Below are positions 47,560-60,552 of a DNA stretch of 64,000 bases, piece by piece. The translations under genes were made by a program, and so were the position numbers. Positions within the stretch are counted from its first letter, which is position 1; each line of letters opens with the position of its first letter. Under the pieces are notes generated by a model, which was not told the DNA's origin, made no database searches, and saw only the letters and a list, made by a program, of their open reading frames with translations. This DNA is from Dromiciops gliroides. Lineage: Eukaryota > Chordata > Mammalia > Microbiotheria > Microbiotheriidae. Location: NCBI RefSeq assembly GCF_019393635.1, contig NC_057861.1:362684453-362748452 (forward strand), in the 5' to 3' direction.

Positions 47560-47700
47560 TATTGAAGATTTGTTTGGAGAATTGAGAGTTTAAATGACTT
47601 GTCTGAGGTTCCACAGAAACTATATATTAGAGGCAGTACCTAAAACCAATTCATTCTAATTTTAAGGCCAATTCACTATCCATTGCTCCATACTTCCACT
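47560..47700 (-). repeat. MIR-type SINE
   Basis: GAGAGTTTAAATGACTTGTC, then GAGGTTCCACAGAAAC, minus orientation. Confidence 0.6.
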
Positions 47701-47819
47701 TGAATAATATTGGTACTAAAAAGATGTAATATAATGTAATGCAATATGGTCTATCCTCTTCTTCCTGGTTAATGCTAGGACCATTGTCCACTTGGTTACA
47801 CAAATATTAGATTTCCTTC

Positions 47820-47882
47820 CCCCCTTATAACAATAAGACAGATATTACTACTATTCCCATTTTACATATGAGGAAACTCTTT
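47820..47882 (-). repeat. MIR-type SINE, left part, split by SUCLG1 retrocopy
   Basis: ACTACTATTCCCATTTTACA, then TATGAGGAAACTCTT. The MIR resumes at 49,431 after the retrocopy, repeating TGAGGAAACTCTT. Confidence 0.75.
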
Positions 47883-49430
<1,548 letters not shown>

Positions 49431-49520
49431 TGAGGAAACTCTTAAACAGCAGTGGTACTTTGCCCAAGATCACACAAGTTAGTGATAGTCAATATAAGAA
49501 CACAGCTATCCTAACACTTC
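49431..49520 (-). repeat. MIR-type SINE, right part
   Basis: TGAGGAAACTCTTAAACAGC, then TGCCCAAGATCACACAAG, continuing the MIR cut by the retrocopy. Confidence 0.75.
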
Positions 49521-49689
49521 TTGCCATATCTTCCCACTATACCATAATTCCTGCTTCTATAAATGAGTAGGACATTAATTTTTTAAGTCTTTGAGTGAAG
49601 TAAAAATGTAAGCAAATTGATATAAACTAAGAAAATATTCTCTGGAGGAATCCTTTCATTAATGTTTTATACATGGCCAAAAGGAACCA

Positions 49690-49950
49690 TTTGATTTCAA
49701 ACCCAAAGTATCCCAGAATTTCAGAGTTGAAGGGATCTCAAAGGCTAAAGTCCAACCTATGTCTGAAAAGAAAAAAAAAAAGATTCGTCACTGTAAATAT
49801 CTGACAAGTGGTCATTTATACTTTGCTTTCTGTAAGGGAGAAGATGTCACCTCTTAAGGCAGTCCATTCCACCTTTGCATGGTTATATAGTGCTGCTCCA
49901 AGTACTCCATAGCTACAGCAAAGGTCACTTGGGGATAAAGTGAAAGAGTA
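49690..49950 (-). repeat. CR1/L3 LINE fragment
   Basis: CAGAGTTGAAGGGATCTCAA, then TGACAAGTGGTCATTTATAC, then AAGGCAGTCCATTCCACC. Confidence 0.7.
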
Positions 49951-50640
49951 AGGTGAGAAAACAATTTTCCAAGACACAGTTCTATAGTTAAATATAAAAG
50001 CCTAGAAGAAAGAACTCTACCATATTTGTCAGCTTCCAGTATAAACTTCTTAAAATGGTGAACACTGTACTGTGAGAATCAGAAGTTCAAGGTAAGAAAT
50101 AATGCAAGAGGACCAGATGGAAGGAATATTATTGAAGGAATATATTACTGATAGCTTGGACAGGTGAACAATATGGATATAATAATGTAAACTATAAAAC
50201 AAACAAAAATGTTAAAGTAGTGATGAAGACTGCCCTCTTCAACTTAAAGCAATTAAATTCCTTTCAACAAATATTAATTATTTCTTCTCCATGAGGAATA
50301 CTGAACTAGGGACTCCTGGAGATAGAAAATTTCTCATTACATGATCTTTGGCTTAGCTCAAGGTCTACTAGAGTGATATAACAAATATACAAAAGGGTTT
50401 CATAAAATAATGCAAGAAAATACTTGAAAGAGGTACAAAAGTATACCTATGTAAAAAGTGGGAAATTTTACTACTGTCTAGGAATCAGAGAGTGTGTTAT
50501 GGAGGAGGAAACATTTCAATTAGTAAGAAGAAAGAGTAGCATTTCCATAAATGTGTGTAGGGAGGGGTAGGTATACTCATATATGTAGTAGTAAGGTGTT
50601 TAGTAAATTTTAAAATACCATATAAGTGTCATTCATTATT
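49951..50640. other. No gene recognised
   Basis: A weak repeat A-like trace near 50,270-50,400; otherwise nothing. Confidence 0.5.
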
Positions 50641-50651
50641 ATGGCTTTAAT

Positions 50652-50925
50652 GAGGCAGATAGGTAGCACAGTAGATAGAACACTGGTCCTAGAGTCAGGA
50701 AGACCTGAGTTCAAATTCAGTCTCAAATACTTACTAGCTATGTGACCATGGGTAACTCTCTTAACCACTATCTCTCTCAGTTTTCTCAACTGTAAAATGG
50801 GAATAATAGTAGCACCTACCTCCTAGGGCAGTCATGAGGATCAAATGAGATCATATTTGTAAAGTGCTTAGCCTCATGCTTGGCACATAGTAGTGCTTAG
50901 CAAAGCCTTGTTTCCTTCTATCCTT
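50652..50925 (+). repeat. Full-length CORE/MIR-type SINE with 3' LINE2-like tail
   Basis: Head GGCAGATAGGTAGCACAG, core CTTACTAGCTATGTGACC, then CTCAACTGTAAAATGGGAAT, GGATCAAATGAGATCATAT and GGCACATAGTAGTGCTTAGC. Shows the ancestral long form from which the short copies derive. Confidence 0.8.
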
Positions 50926-51003
50926 CATAAAATATGGCTTTAGAGCAGTTATAAAGAGGTAAAACTTAAGATTCAACAAAGATTCATTAAAAAGTAATAT
51001 CAA

Positions 51004-51147
51004 GGGGCAGGTAGATGGCACAGTAGATAGAGCACCAGCCCTGGATTCAGGAGGACCTGAATTCAAATCCAGCCTCAGACCCTTGACACTTAACAGTTGT
51101 GTGACCCTGGGCAAGTCACTTAACCCCAATTGCCTCAACAAAAAAAA
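51004..51147 (+). mobile_element. CORE-SINE (MAR1/WSINE1 type)
   Basis: Full-length plus-strand copy. Target duplication AATATCAA at 50,996-51,003 and 51,148-51,155. Confidence 0.92.
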
Positions 51148-51155
51148 AATATCAA

Positions 51156-51855
51156 GCTAATTTCTTTTTGCAATGGGGTAACTAGATTGGTAGGTTCATA
51201 GAATGCCATAGATATAGTGAATCTTGGTTTCATCAAAGTAGGATACGGGACCCATGTGGGGCTGTAGCACAAGTATTGTGAGGCACTAGTACTGCCTTCC
51301 TTAAGCTCTACATGACAATATGTGCTGGGTTCATTATACAGGAAGACAGGTTAGTTTATTGAGTTCAGTATATGAATTGTCCAGTAGGTGGTACCCTATT
51401 TAAACCACCATCCCAAACTGAGTTATTCTCTTTGATTGAGACACCATTTCTAAGTGGCTGTATTATCTTCATTGACCATAAATGAACACTCATCCTGCAA
51501 ATCCCTAGGTTGCTCCTTTTATACACCCAAGCTTAGGGGGCAATATTGGTGCTAAAATAGCTTTTATTAACCATTTATTACCCAGGTGCCAATTTAATCC
51601 AGGGAATGAAATGGATCTGTTTTCTATATCCTGCTGTGAGCCCTGATCCCATCCTGGATTTGCCACTCTAAGATCACTTCCCAGTGAGGCAGACAGATAG
51701 CGTAGTAGATGGAAGTGCTATCCCGATAAGAGAAATAGAAATGATTTCATGGATTCTAACATGTTTTGCTCACATTTTTTATTGTACATGAAGTAAACTG
51801 AAAGAAGACAATTAAACATTTTTATGGAAGTAATTGTCTTAAAATACTTTTCTCC
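51156..51855. other. No gene or repeat recognised
   Basis: A short SINE-head trace (GTGAGGCAGACAGATAGCG) near 51,684-51,702; nothing else. Confidence 0.5.
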
Positions 51856-51859
51856 TAGT

Positions 51860-52130
51860 CCTTCAATAAATTTGTTTATTGTCTATTACACATCTGGCAC
51901 TAGGATTATAAAGAAAAAATAGAAAAAAAATTGTTCTTAAGGGGCTTTCACTCTATCAAGTGAGATGATATGTACATATGAGTGTATACAAAATAAATAC
52001 AATGTAATTCGGTATGAAAGGTACTAGCAGTTTCACATTTCTAAAAAGCTTTCATGTAGCAGGTGCTACTTGAGTTGCATCTTGAATGGAATGAGGGATT
52101 CTATGAGGCATAAGTAAAAACAAAGAGCAC
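51860..52130 (+). repeat. Unassigned dispersed old repeat ('repeat A')
   Basis: TTATTGTCTATTACACATCT, then CTGGCACTAGGATTATAAAG, then GGGCTTTCACTCTATCAAG, then TTGAGTTGCATCTTGAATGG. Confidence 0.55.
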
Positions 52131-52234
52131 TTCAGACCCAAGAGTGGGTAGTGCAACCATTTTCTTCCTATTCCTTTAGCTGTGAATAGGGGGATAATTT
52201 CATTCCACCTGCCTCTAACTAGTGGAAAGGGATG

Positions 52235-52365
52235 GATGGAAATGTGACTTTTTGTAAAGTCATTTAACCTCTCTTGACTTCAGTTTCTTCAGCTATTAAA
52301 TTAAAGGATTGGATTAGATAGTCGCTAAGATGTCTTCTAGCTTTAGATCTCTGAGACATAAAGAA
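52235..52365 (+). repeat. MIR-related SINE fragment
   Basis: GACTTCAGTTTCTTCAGCTA, then AAAGGATTGGATTAGATAG. Confidence 0.6.
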
Positions 52366-52649
52366 AATTTAAAAAGGAACATGTTGTGATTCTCTATATT
52401 GTGGAATTTCTACAAATGCAGAGAACGATTCATGTGGACCCCAATAAGAAGGAGCATCATCAGAAACTGCTTTTTCAGTTTTAACTCAGAGAACCAGAAA
52501 AATAAGTTATCAGGCTACAAAGAAATTTAAGAAGTTTTCATTATATCCTTGTGGACAAAATAGAGAACTCCAGAATGTATGAGAGTACAGTAGTTGTCTG
52601 AACAACTCTCTGAAGCATTTTGATTAATAGATAATGTCAACCAGAAGAA

Positions 52650-52900
52650 ACATCCCTAGAGGTATGGTATAGTGTTCAGACTATTACCCTATCATAGTCA
52701 ACATATTGTCAATGGCAGTTAGAGCAATAAAAGGTAGGATTATTCAGATTTCTGGATGAACCAACACCATTACAAATTTGCTTGTCAGAATCATGATTCA
52801 AAAGTATCTTGATAAGTTGGAACAATGGGAAAAATCCAGCAAGATGAAATTGAATAATGATCAAAGTATCTGCATTAATATATTAAATCAGTTGCAAGAT
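52650..52900 (+). repeat. CR1/L3 LINE fragment
   Basis: AGTATCTTGATAAGTTGGAA, then AATCCAGCAAGATGAAATTG, matching the order seen at 27,255 but heavily decayed. Confidence 0.5.
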
Positions 52901-53555
52901 GGGAGATACCTAAATTGAAAGCAGACCACATGAAAAAGAAAAAAAGTAACTATATACATTACATATATACAGTCAATCCTCAACATTCTCATGTGACTTC
53001 CAGATTCCAGCAATTTTATTACTCACCTTATTTTCACTTTTTGTATTGGCAATCATACACATTCCTTGCTACCAGCAATTGAGGGAAAAAAATGAGAGGC
53101 TTGAAGCCCACAAATTTGTGTAGTGTCAACTCACTTCTGCTATGTTCCTATACTCTGAAACCTTGAAGGATCTCAAATGGCCCATGAAGCAGACATCACT
53201 GATGGGTTTATTTAAAGCTACTGCATCCTTCTTGATCTCCAACACCATCCATCAGCTGTGAAGGACAGAATTTTGTAGGTGATGTTGAGACATTGACAAT
53301 CTTGGTGTCTTTGGATAGTACTAACTAAAGTCCCAGGAACCTCTCCCTTAGTTTTCAGAGGGCGGCTAAGGTTTATAGCAGGACAGTATGTAGTAAAACA
53401 TTCTCACACAGATGATGATCTGACACAGTGGAAGCTAAGATTTAGGTTTAAAAAATTAGTTTAAGACTTTTATCTGCTGTATGGTATTTAAGGCACTGTC
53501 AATTTCATGTGTTATAAAAAGTGAATATTGTCTGAAAAATGTTTTGAAATATTAG
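52901..53555. other. No gene recognised
   Basis: ATACAGTCAATCCTCAACAT near 52,968 resembles the terminus of an old DNA transposon, but no partner terminus was found. Confidence 0.4.
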
Positions 53556-53558
53556 CAC

Positions 53559-53656
53559 ACTGGCCTCCGACTCTTGACACTTACTAGCTGTGTGACCCTG
53601 GGCAAGTCACTTAACCCTCATTGTCCCACCAAAAAAAAAAAAAAAGAGAGAGAGAG
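53559..53656 (+). mobile_element. 5'-truncated CORE-SINE with (GA)n tail
   Basis: Only the 3' half (ACTTACTAGCTGTGTGACC onward), followed by an A-run and a GAGAGAGAGA run. Flanks share ATATTAG. Confidence 0.85.
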
Positions 53657-53919
53657 ATATTAGTGCAAAAGATCATAGAATTCTAGGGAATTAACCAGTG
53701 AGAAAAATGTTTTGCATGTTACCAATTTTATTTTGTATTCTGCTTTATATAAGTTATTTGATGGTTATTGTGTTAGGAAGAGTGCATATTATCAGAAATT
53801 TTAAAATAAAAATTGTACGCAGAAAAGTGTATTTTCAGCAATCTTTAGTGAAAGATTATAGGTTTTGGTGGTCATGGGAACTTAACCTATTTTTCACAGG
53901 TTTGATGTATCAATATTGA

Positions 53920-54068
53920 TTTTTTTTTTTTTGCGGGACAATGGGGGTTAAGTGACTTTCCCAGGGTCACACAGCTAGTAAGTGTCAAGTGTCTGAGGCC
54001 GGCTTTGAACTCAGGTACTCCTGAATCCAGGGCCAGTGCTTTAACCACTGCACCATCTAGCTGCCCCC
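53920..54068 (-). mobile_element. CORE-SINE (MAR1/WSINE1 type)
   Basis: Full-length minus-strand copy. Flanks TGATGTATCAATATTGA and TGATGAATCAATATTAA (53,903 and 54,070). Confidence 0.93.
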
Positions 54069-54084
54069 TTGATGAATCAATATT

Positions 54085-55084
54085 AATTATGTTTGCTTTC
54101 ACACCATTTCTTAGGAATGTTATCCCAATTAAAGTGAGAATTCACTGTAGATATAAAATGAGTATGATCCTATTTCTTAAAAAAAAAAGCTTATGCAAAC
54201 TTTAGACTTGTTTACTTTCACAGAAATAGAGTAATCAGGCAAGGACTAGCCTCATTTAATGTAAAAAAGCCTCTGATGTCATATTTCAAATCAGAGGAGA
54301 AAGAAAGCAATATATGATAGATGAAAAGCATGATTTTTTCTATTTAAAAATAATTAATATTTGAATTAATTCATTATCTTAAATTTAATTTCTTTAAAAT
54401 ATTTTCTTCAAATATGTATATGGGAAAACTGACCAGAGAATAATACAAGGAGACAAGATAATCATGGATATCTTGTGTAGTGTTCTCTAAAAGATGAAAA
54501 ATTGATTTTATTTCAAAAGTAATCCTATTAATCCATATTTATTCATTTATATATCAATATTCCATGGAAATCTGCTGCCAGTATTTTAATGTCTAAATTT
54601 TTAAGGTTTTCAACATTGCTTATGTTACTTTTTTGATCAAACTATGCTTAAAATATTTAAAGTTGCTAATGTATTCTTTTAAAATACTTTTTTATTCTAA
54701 ATTAGAGGTCTTTCAAAAGAATGAAATTAGAGGTTACAGAAAACTTTAGTTTCAAAGTCTCAAAACAATTTGATTTCAGAGTAGTAAAAATATATGCAAA
54801 GACACAAATAGAAAATGCTCTTCAATTGCATTAGGATCAATGGAAGAATAAAGATGGAATATCAAGCATATGGCTCATAATAACAAATGCCTAATTTATT
54901 TTTATGTTGTTAGTTTTATTCATAAAATGGCTATCTTACCTGGTATGAAAGGGTTTCAGGACAAAAAAGAAAAGGAAAAAAAAAGAATAACAGTTTGAAT
55001 TGGTAAAAAAAAATATGTTGAACTTCAATTAATTCAAACATGTAGGTTAAAAGTCGGGGGCCTCCTTAATAATAGATTTAAAGC
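54085..55084. other. Very AT-rich stretch, nothing recognised
   Basis: No gene, no named repeat. Confidence 0.55.
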
Positions 55085-55097
55085 TGAATGGTATCTT

Positions 55098-55245
55098 TTT
55101 TTTTTTTTAAGTGAGGCAATTGGGGTTAAGTGACTTGCCCAGGGTCACACAGCTAGTAAATGTTAAGTGTCTGAGGCCAGATTTGAACTCAGGTACTTCT
55201 GAATCCAGGGCCAGTGCTCTATCCACTACGCCACCTAGCTGCCCC
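55098..55245 (-). mobile_element. CORE-SINE (MAR1/WSINE1 type)
   Basis: Full-length minus-strand copy. Exact 13-bp target duplication TGAATGGTATCTT at 55,085-55,097 and 55,246-55,258. Confidence 0.95.
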
Positions 55246-55258
55246 TGAATGGTATCTT

Positions 55259-55430
55259 AAAGGTCACCTCTTTCAACACTACTTTACAGGGGAGGAAACT
55301 GAAATTCCAAAAAGTTGAGACTTTCTGCAAGTCATGCATATAACACATAACAGAATTGGGTTTCAACCCTGGTTTTCTGGGACCAAATCCAACATGACTC
55401 ATGATGTCAGGCTGCCTTTAGATACAACAT
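55259..55430 (-). repeat. MIR-type SINE
   Basis: GGGGAGGAAACTGAAATTCC, then TGGGTTTCAACCCTGGTTTT. Confidence 0.65.
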
Positions 55431-56326
55431 TAAGAGAATTAACTAGTCATTGCAAAGCTGCTGCCATTTTGGAAAAATGATGCAATCCTGTCAAAGTGTT
55501 AGAGAATAATAAAAAGGGGAACAGTAGCATCTTTATTTCAGGGATGATCCAGTTTATAGGTTGTCTTATCAGTACATATTTTCAGAGAGCTGAAAGCCAT
55601 AAGACAGGCTAGAATAAGGATATGGTTATGGATATACTTATGAGCTAAGTGAAAGTAAGTAGAAGTTTAGAGAAAATAAAATGCTGGTTTGGAAATGTCA
55701 GTCATTATGGTAATTTGCATGAATTAGGGGCAGGAAAAACTTGATTCAAACCCAACCTCTAACATTCACTAGCTCTGTGATTCAGAGCAAGTCACCTGAC
55801 CACCCAGTTTTGGGTAAGTCTCTAAGAATCCAAGAAATTAATGGGTCACCAGGGATTGCGATCTACCAAGGACTAGTTTTCACCCATGGCTCTCTATCTT
55901 CATGCCTCCTTTTATTAAAATTTTTAAAGCTTTTTCTGTCAATATAAGTAAGGGGTTAGTTATGTTCTAGAAATAGGATTTTAAGTTATTAACCCCACAT
56001 ATTTGGTGGTATGTGGGAGGAAGGGCAAGAATGCCTAGAGCAGATAAGGCACTCCAGCAAATCTCTCCTCTCCAAAATATCTCTTTTCTGCATTTTGGAA
56101 ATGTAAGATTACTTTGAGTTAATACATTCTCCATTTAAAATATAAATAATCCTCAAGAGAGATAATCATATTGTTTATTTATGACTTATTATGAATTATG
56201 TAAAGAAAAGACATGGCTTGGTGCATAGAGATCCATTCTTGTAGACAGAAAGACCTGGGGTCATGGCCTGACTTTGACATTTGACATTGCTACGATCATG
56301 AGCAGTGCTCCTAGCAACTCCTAACA
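55431..56326. other. Non-coding stretch with SINE traces
   Basis: A plus-strand MIR trace at about 55,715-55,810 (TTCACTAGCTCTGTGATTC) and another at about 56,205-56,320. No gene. Confidence 0.5.
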
Positions 56327-56510
56327 GGATTCTTAACCTGGAGTCCAGTAAGTGTGTTATTTTTAACCTTTTGAAACCTGTATCACAAATTAATTAATTT
56401 CATTTATAATCTTATATATTTTATTTTATGCATCTAAAATATTATGTTGAGGGGTCCAACAGGTTCATTAGATTACAACAGGTTTCCATGAACCAGAGTT
56501 GAAGAACTTC
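56327..56510. mobile_element. Short palindromic DNA-transposon-like element, copy 2
   Basis: Starts GGATTCTTAACCTGGAGTCC, includes TATTTTATTTTATGCATC and GGGGTCCAAC, and ends near GAGTTGAAGAACTT. Its words are the complement of those in the copy at 25,761. Confidence 0.5.
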
Positions 56511-56514
56511 TTAG

Positions 56515-57015
56515 ATTACATAATTGCATAGAAGGTACTAATCTATGTTGGTAGAGGGAAGGTTCTCTTTCAGGGGGTCTCTATAACAATGAATTAATAG
56601 GTAAATTCCCTGTGATAATAGACTAGCTTGCCTCCCAATAGAAAACTGAGAATAGTCACATAAACTAGAGAGAATACAGAATTATCATGGGCTACCTTCT
56701 GGGTAACAGTCAAAGGGTACCCAGAGGTAGTAGAAGAGTAATTAAAAGATGTGGAGAAATACCACAAGACAGATAGGCCTTATTCTATCATTTTGTCTAT
56801 GAACAACAGCTGCCATAATGGTCACTGAAAATCATCTTCTGTTTCCTTTGGTATATCTATTAGGGAGATTGACAATGATTCCTTAAAATTTATCATCAAG
56901 GAACCAGAACTTTTTGGAATAGGAAAAAAATAATTAAAGTATCACAAAAAGGTTTAAAACTGTAAGGGATCTTTGGAGAGCAACTGAGCCCAGCCAGGCA
57001 AACTGACTTTCTGGG
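56515..57015. other. No gene or repeat recognised
   Basis: Nothing supportable. Confidence 0.5.
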
Positions 57016-57019
57016 ACTC

Positions 57020-57235
57020 AGACACAACTAGTTATGGGATCCTGGAGAAGTCATTTAATATCTTCCTGCCTCACTTTTCTCAATTATGAAACAGGGACAA
57101 TAATATTTTACTCCAAGGGTTGTTTTGAAGAACAAATGAGATATTTGTAAAGCACAGCATAGTTCCTGGTGCATAGTAGTAACTTAATAAATACTTGTCT
57201 CCTTCCTTTCTTCCTGAACTAGTCAAACCAGTGCT
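57020..57235 (+). repeat. MIR/CORE-type SINE
   Basis: AACTAGTTATGGGATCCTGG, then CAAGGGTTGTTTTGAAGAAC, then AACTTAATAAATACTTGTC. Confidence 0.7.
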
Positions 57236-57290
57236 TTATCAGCCCTAAATGGTCATAAACCCTAGCTTAGCTATAGAATCATGACTTTTT

Positions 57291-57445
57291 GTTTCGTTTT
57301 GGGGGGGGGGGTTGGTGAGGCAATTGGGATTAAGTGACTTGCCTAGGGTCACACAGCTAGTGTTAATTGTCTGAGGCTGGATTTGAACTCAGGTCCTCCT
57401 GACTCCAGGGCTGGTGCTCTATCCACTGTGCCACCTAGCTGCCCC
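57291..57445 (-). mobile_element. CORE-SINE with G-run in place of its T-tail
   Basis: Minus-strand copy carrying the short TTACT-type deletion (CACACAGCTAGTGTTAATTG). Its tail region shows 11 G (57,301-57,311). Target duplication GAAT[C/G]ATGACTTTTT at 57,276-57,290 and 57,446-57,460. Confidence 0.9.
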
Positions 57446-57488
57446 GAATGATGACTTTTTGGAGATGACTGTGAATTGAATTAATCTA

Positions 57489-57510
57489 ATAAATAATAAT
57501 AATAATAATA
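57489..57510. repeat. (AAT)n microsatellite
   Basis: About seven AAT units directly beside the A-tail end of the ferritin retropseudogene. Confidence 0.85.
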
Positions 57511-57512
57511 GC

Positions 57513-58430
57513 TTTTTTCATCAGTACCAAGTCACTTTATTGGGATGTAAATGGTGGTAGGTTTTTGGTACAGATTATGAAAAGGTCAGATGACCAAAAA
57601 ATGCATGCACTGAAAGACAGGAGGAGAGGTGCCCACAGTTCCCAGGTGTGGGGGAAGCAGCCAGGTGTCACTTTGACAAGCCAAGGGTGTGCTTGTCAAA
57701 AAGATATTCTGCCATGCCAGAATTGGGGCACCTATTTTGCACAGTTTGGTTACATGAGCACCCAGTTGTTTGATGGACTTTATCTGTTTGTCCAGGTAGT
57801 GGGTTTTGATGGAATCACATAAATGGAGGTCGTTTTTGTCAGTTGCCAGCTTGTGAGGTTCCAGTAACGACTGATTGACATTTTTTCTAAGTGCAGAGCA
57901 CACTCCACTGTGTTCAGTCCACTCTCCCAGTCTTTGAGGTCTGGTTTCTTGATATCTTGCAGGAAGATGTAGCCACCATGTTGGTTCTGTAGTTTCATCA
58001 GCTTCTCAGCATGCTCCTGCTCCTCATGGGGCTGGTTTATGAAATACTTGGCAAAGTTCTTCAGGGCCACATCATCTCAGTAGAAGTAGTAAGACATAGA
58101 CAGGTAGAGGTAGGAGGTGTAGAGCTCCAGGTTGATCTGCTGGTTGATGGTAGCCTCAGAGTCCTAGTGGTAGTTCTGTCGCACCTGAGAGGGAGACTAG
58201 GTAGTCAAGGTGGCAGAGATGGTGGAGGCAGCTTAGACGAGGAGGCGACTGCAGCTGGGGCTAGGGCAGCTGAGGTGGATGGCTGCTGCTCCTCGAAAGA
58301 TAGGATGGAGAAGTATTGGTTAGTGGAGGTGAAGGTGGAGAGGTGGTTAAGGGCAGAATTAAGCAGCGGTTCCGTTCAAGAACTGTTGAAGCAGGAAACC
58401 ATAGCAATTCCCCTTCCCTGTGCTTCCGGC
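57513..58430 (-). pseudogene. FTH1: FTH1 processed pseudogene (ferritin heavy chain)
   Basis: Intronless minus-strand copy of ferritin heavy chain, the ferroxidase subunit of the cytosolic iron-storage shell. Recognisable segments are INLELYTSYLYLSMSYYF-like text near 58,090-58,130, [10 protein letters not shown] and [16 protein letters not shown] (the ferroxidase-site E-E...H region, still present) near 58,000-58,060, and a second frame with [18 protein letters not shown] near 57,840-57,890. The copy is dead. The start codon reads TTG (58,206-58,208), a TAG follows four codons on (58,197-58,199), further stops occur, and the C-terminal half is shifted to another frame. The 3' end has AATAAA (complement, 57,536-57,541) and an A-tail (57,513-57,518). 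The 5' UTR keeps the iron-responsive element region. No clear target duplication was found. Confidence 0.92.
58368..58400 (-). promoter_or_regulatory. Relic iron-responsive element of the FTH1 copy
   Basis: Minus-strand GGTTTCCTGCTTCAACAG, followed by TTCTTGAACGGAACC, aligns base for base with the ferritin IRE hairpin. The apical loop, normally CAGTGC, reads CAGTTC, which should weaken binding by iron regulatory proteins if it were ever transcribed. Confidence 0.8.
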
Positions 58431-58449
58431 TTATATTTTTAGTGTATGT

Positions 58450-58855
58450 TACTGTTTGCAAAATACTTTACATACATTCTCTCTTTTGTTCCTCACATCA
58501 ATCCTATTGTTATATCTCCTTTATAGATTTTGAAACTGAGGTTCAGTGGAGTTGTTACTTGAACAGGCTCATCAGCTTGTAAGTCTCTGAGGCAAGGTAT
58601 TCATTCAGTCAAGTCTTCCTGACACCAAGTCCACCATTCTTTCCATTGCTATGCATGACTTTACCAATGTAGCCTCCCAACCAAGCTCCTCATGTCAAAT
58701 ATGAGGAAACTGAGGCTTATCGATGTGAAGCAAGCTTCCCCTAGGGCAAGCAGCGTATGCACAGCAAGGACAGGATCTAATCCAGGTCTTCTGATCCCCA
58801 GTGCTATGCTTTCTCCTCACACTAAACTGACTCATGTCTGAGTGTCTTCTGAGTA
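58450..58855 (-). repeat. Two MIR-type SINEs
   Basis: First at about 58,450-58,645 (TAGATTTTGAAACTGAGGTT, then CTTGTAAGTCTCTGAGGC); second at about 58,690-58,850 (AAATATGAGGAAACTGAGGC, then CAGGATCTAATCCAGGTC). Confidence 0.7.
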
Positions 58856-60025
58856 ATTCCATTTTGCTTTCAAACACAGGTACGAAGAGAGGCATTGGGG
58901 AAAATAGATTGTCGTCACACTGTGATTTAAAAAGCATCAAAAAAATCATCTGTCATAAAAGACCTCATTCTATCTGCCTGACCATTCTGGGATGCTTATA
59001 TACCAGTTGCTAATTAATGGTTTTTACCTTTATTCTTGTGACTGCACCCCAAACACCTGACATACCTCACCAGTCTGAGGAAAGAGAAGCTTGGAGCTCC
59101 ACTTTGGAGCTATTTCATTTGTGTTTGATCCACAATACTGATGCTGGTGATAATACTTAATGAAAGTGGTGCTAACCGTATTCAGTAAAGAACCACCTAG
59201 CATAAAATAAGATGAAAAATAGAAGGGCCTAATCTTTATTTTTCTAATCAGAGTTAATACCTACTTTTCATTCTTAATTTAAGAGGCAGGTGAGAAATAT
59301 CATATGAGGTAGTTTTCATAGCTGATTATTGGAGTAAAACTAAGTTAACCTAATAAAGGGCTTATTGTTCCTTATTTTTTGTTATTCTTGACCAAAAAGG
59401 TCTTGGAATGAGATATTTACTAGAACATCATAAGATGCTGATTAAATAAATCTATAACAGTGACATTTGAATGTCTGGTTCTGAAGCAATTAGAAACAAT
59501 AGTTAGAAATAATTTTATTTATGATAATTCCAATATTTTTATGGTATTTTTCTCTCCTATAATTATTATGAAAGCCTCTCATATTGCAAATGACTGAATA
59601 AAGTAGTAAGACAGAAAAAAGAACCATTAGGGTTGGTTTAATAACCTTAGCTATCAAACTCATTGTAAGTAACTGGGAAAGCTTCAATTCAGATCTGGTT
59701 TGTAGAGTGATTAAGTATGATTTGAATGATTTTCTGGTTTGAAAAAAATGGAACTAAAAGAAAATTTTGCAAAATGGAAATAGGAAAGCATATCATACCG
59801 AAAAAAAAATGTTTCAACATTTAACTACCCATGGTGAGAAAATTAAATTTCAATGAGAACATATGGTTTGTAGACTATTTGAACATTTCGGGGGATACTA
59901 CTGAAATGAATTATATCACTGCCATATTTATCATTGATTTCTTTTAATTACAAATTTGTATTAATATGTAAGTTCTTATATATACACATTTAATAGACAA
60001 TGAGTCAAAAATGATAGAATTATAG
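58856..60025. other. No gene or repeat recognised
   Basis: AT-rich unique-looking sequence. Confidence 0.5.
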
Positions 60026-60107
60026 AAATACTAGAATTGGAAGGAATCATAGAGATATTAGTCTCCATGTAATGTCAGAACTGGGAATATTTCTAGGCAT
60101 TATATAA

Positions 60108-60440
60108 AACATGAGTTCTTAACCTTTGTTGTGTCATGAAAACCTTTCTCCATCTGGTCAAGCCTGTAAGTTTCCATGATACAACAAATGCTAAGAACCC
60201 ATGATTTAGATAATGTCTAAGAATACATAGATCTGACACCAAATGCTAAATTTCTGTTAGAAGGTAGTAAAAGTGATGTAATAATAAATTAAAAATAATT
60301 AGTAAGTATACACTACATTAATTTATTTGTTATTTCAATTTATAATAAAATAATTTACTCTCCCATTCATGCTCCCAAAAATTTATTCATAGACTCCTTA
60401 GAAATCTATGGATCTTACATTAAAGAACTTTGGTCTAGAG
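60108..60440. mobile_element. Short palindromic DNA-transposon-like element, copy 3 (weak)
   Basis: GAGTTCTTAACCTTTGTTGT, and further on GACTCCTTAGAAATCTATGG and AAAGAACTTTGGTC. Looks like a longer, partly decayed copy of the elements at 25,761 and 56,327. Confidence 0.35.
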
Positions 60441-60457
60441 GACATCTCCTCCTTTCT

Positions 60458-60493
60458 ATTCATTCATTCATTCTTCTATCCGTCTATCCATCC

Positions 60494-60532
<39 letters not shown>

Positions 60533-60545
60533 CATCTATCCATCT
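60458..60545. repeat. (ATTC)n/(ATCT)n microsatellite
   Basis: Short ATTC run, then about ten ATCT units with flanking ATCC variants. It sits at the tail side of the SINE that follows. Confidence 0.9.
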
Positions 60546-60552
60546 AATTAGT

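Noticed and set aside
52968-53060. Possible Tigger-like DNA transposon terminus
   Set aside because: Only one short end-like word was seen and no inverted partner could be found.
58011-58442. 143-codon plus frame opposite the ferritin copy
   Set aside because: Antisense shadow of the FTH1 retropseudogene.
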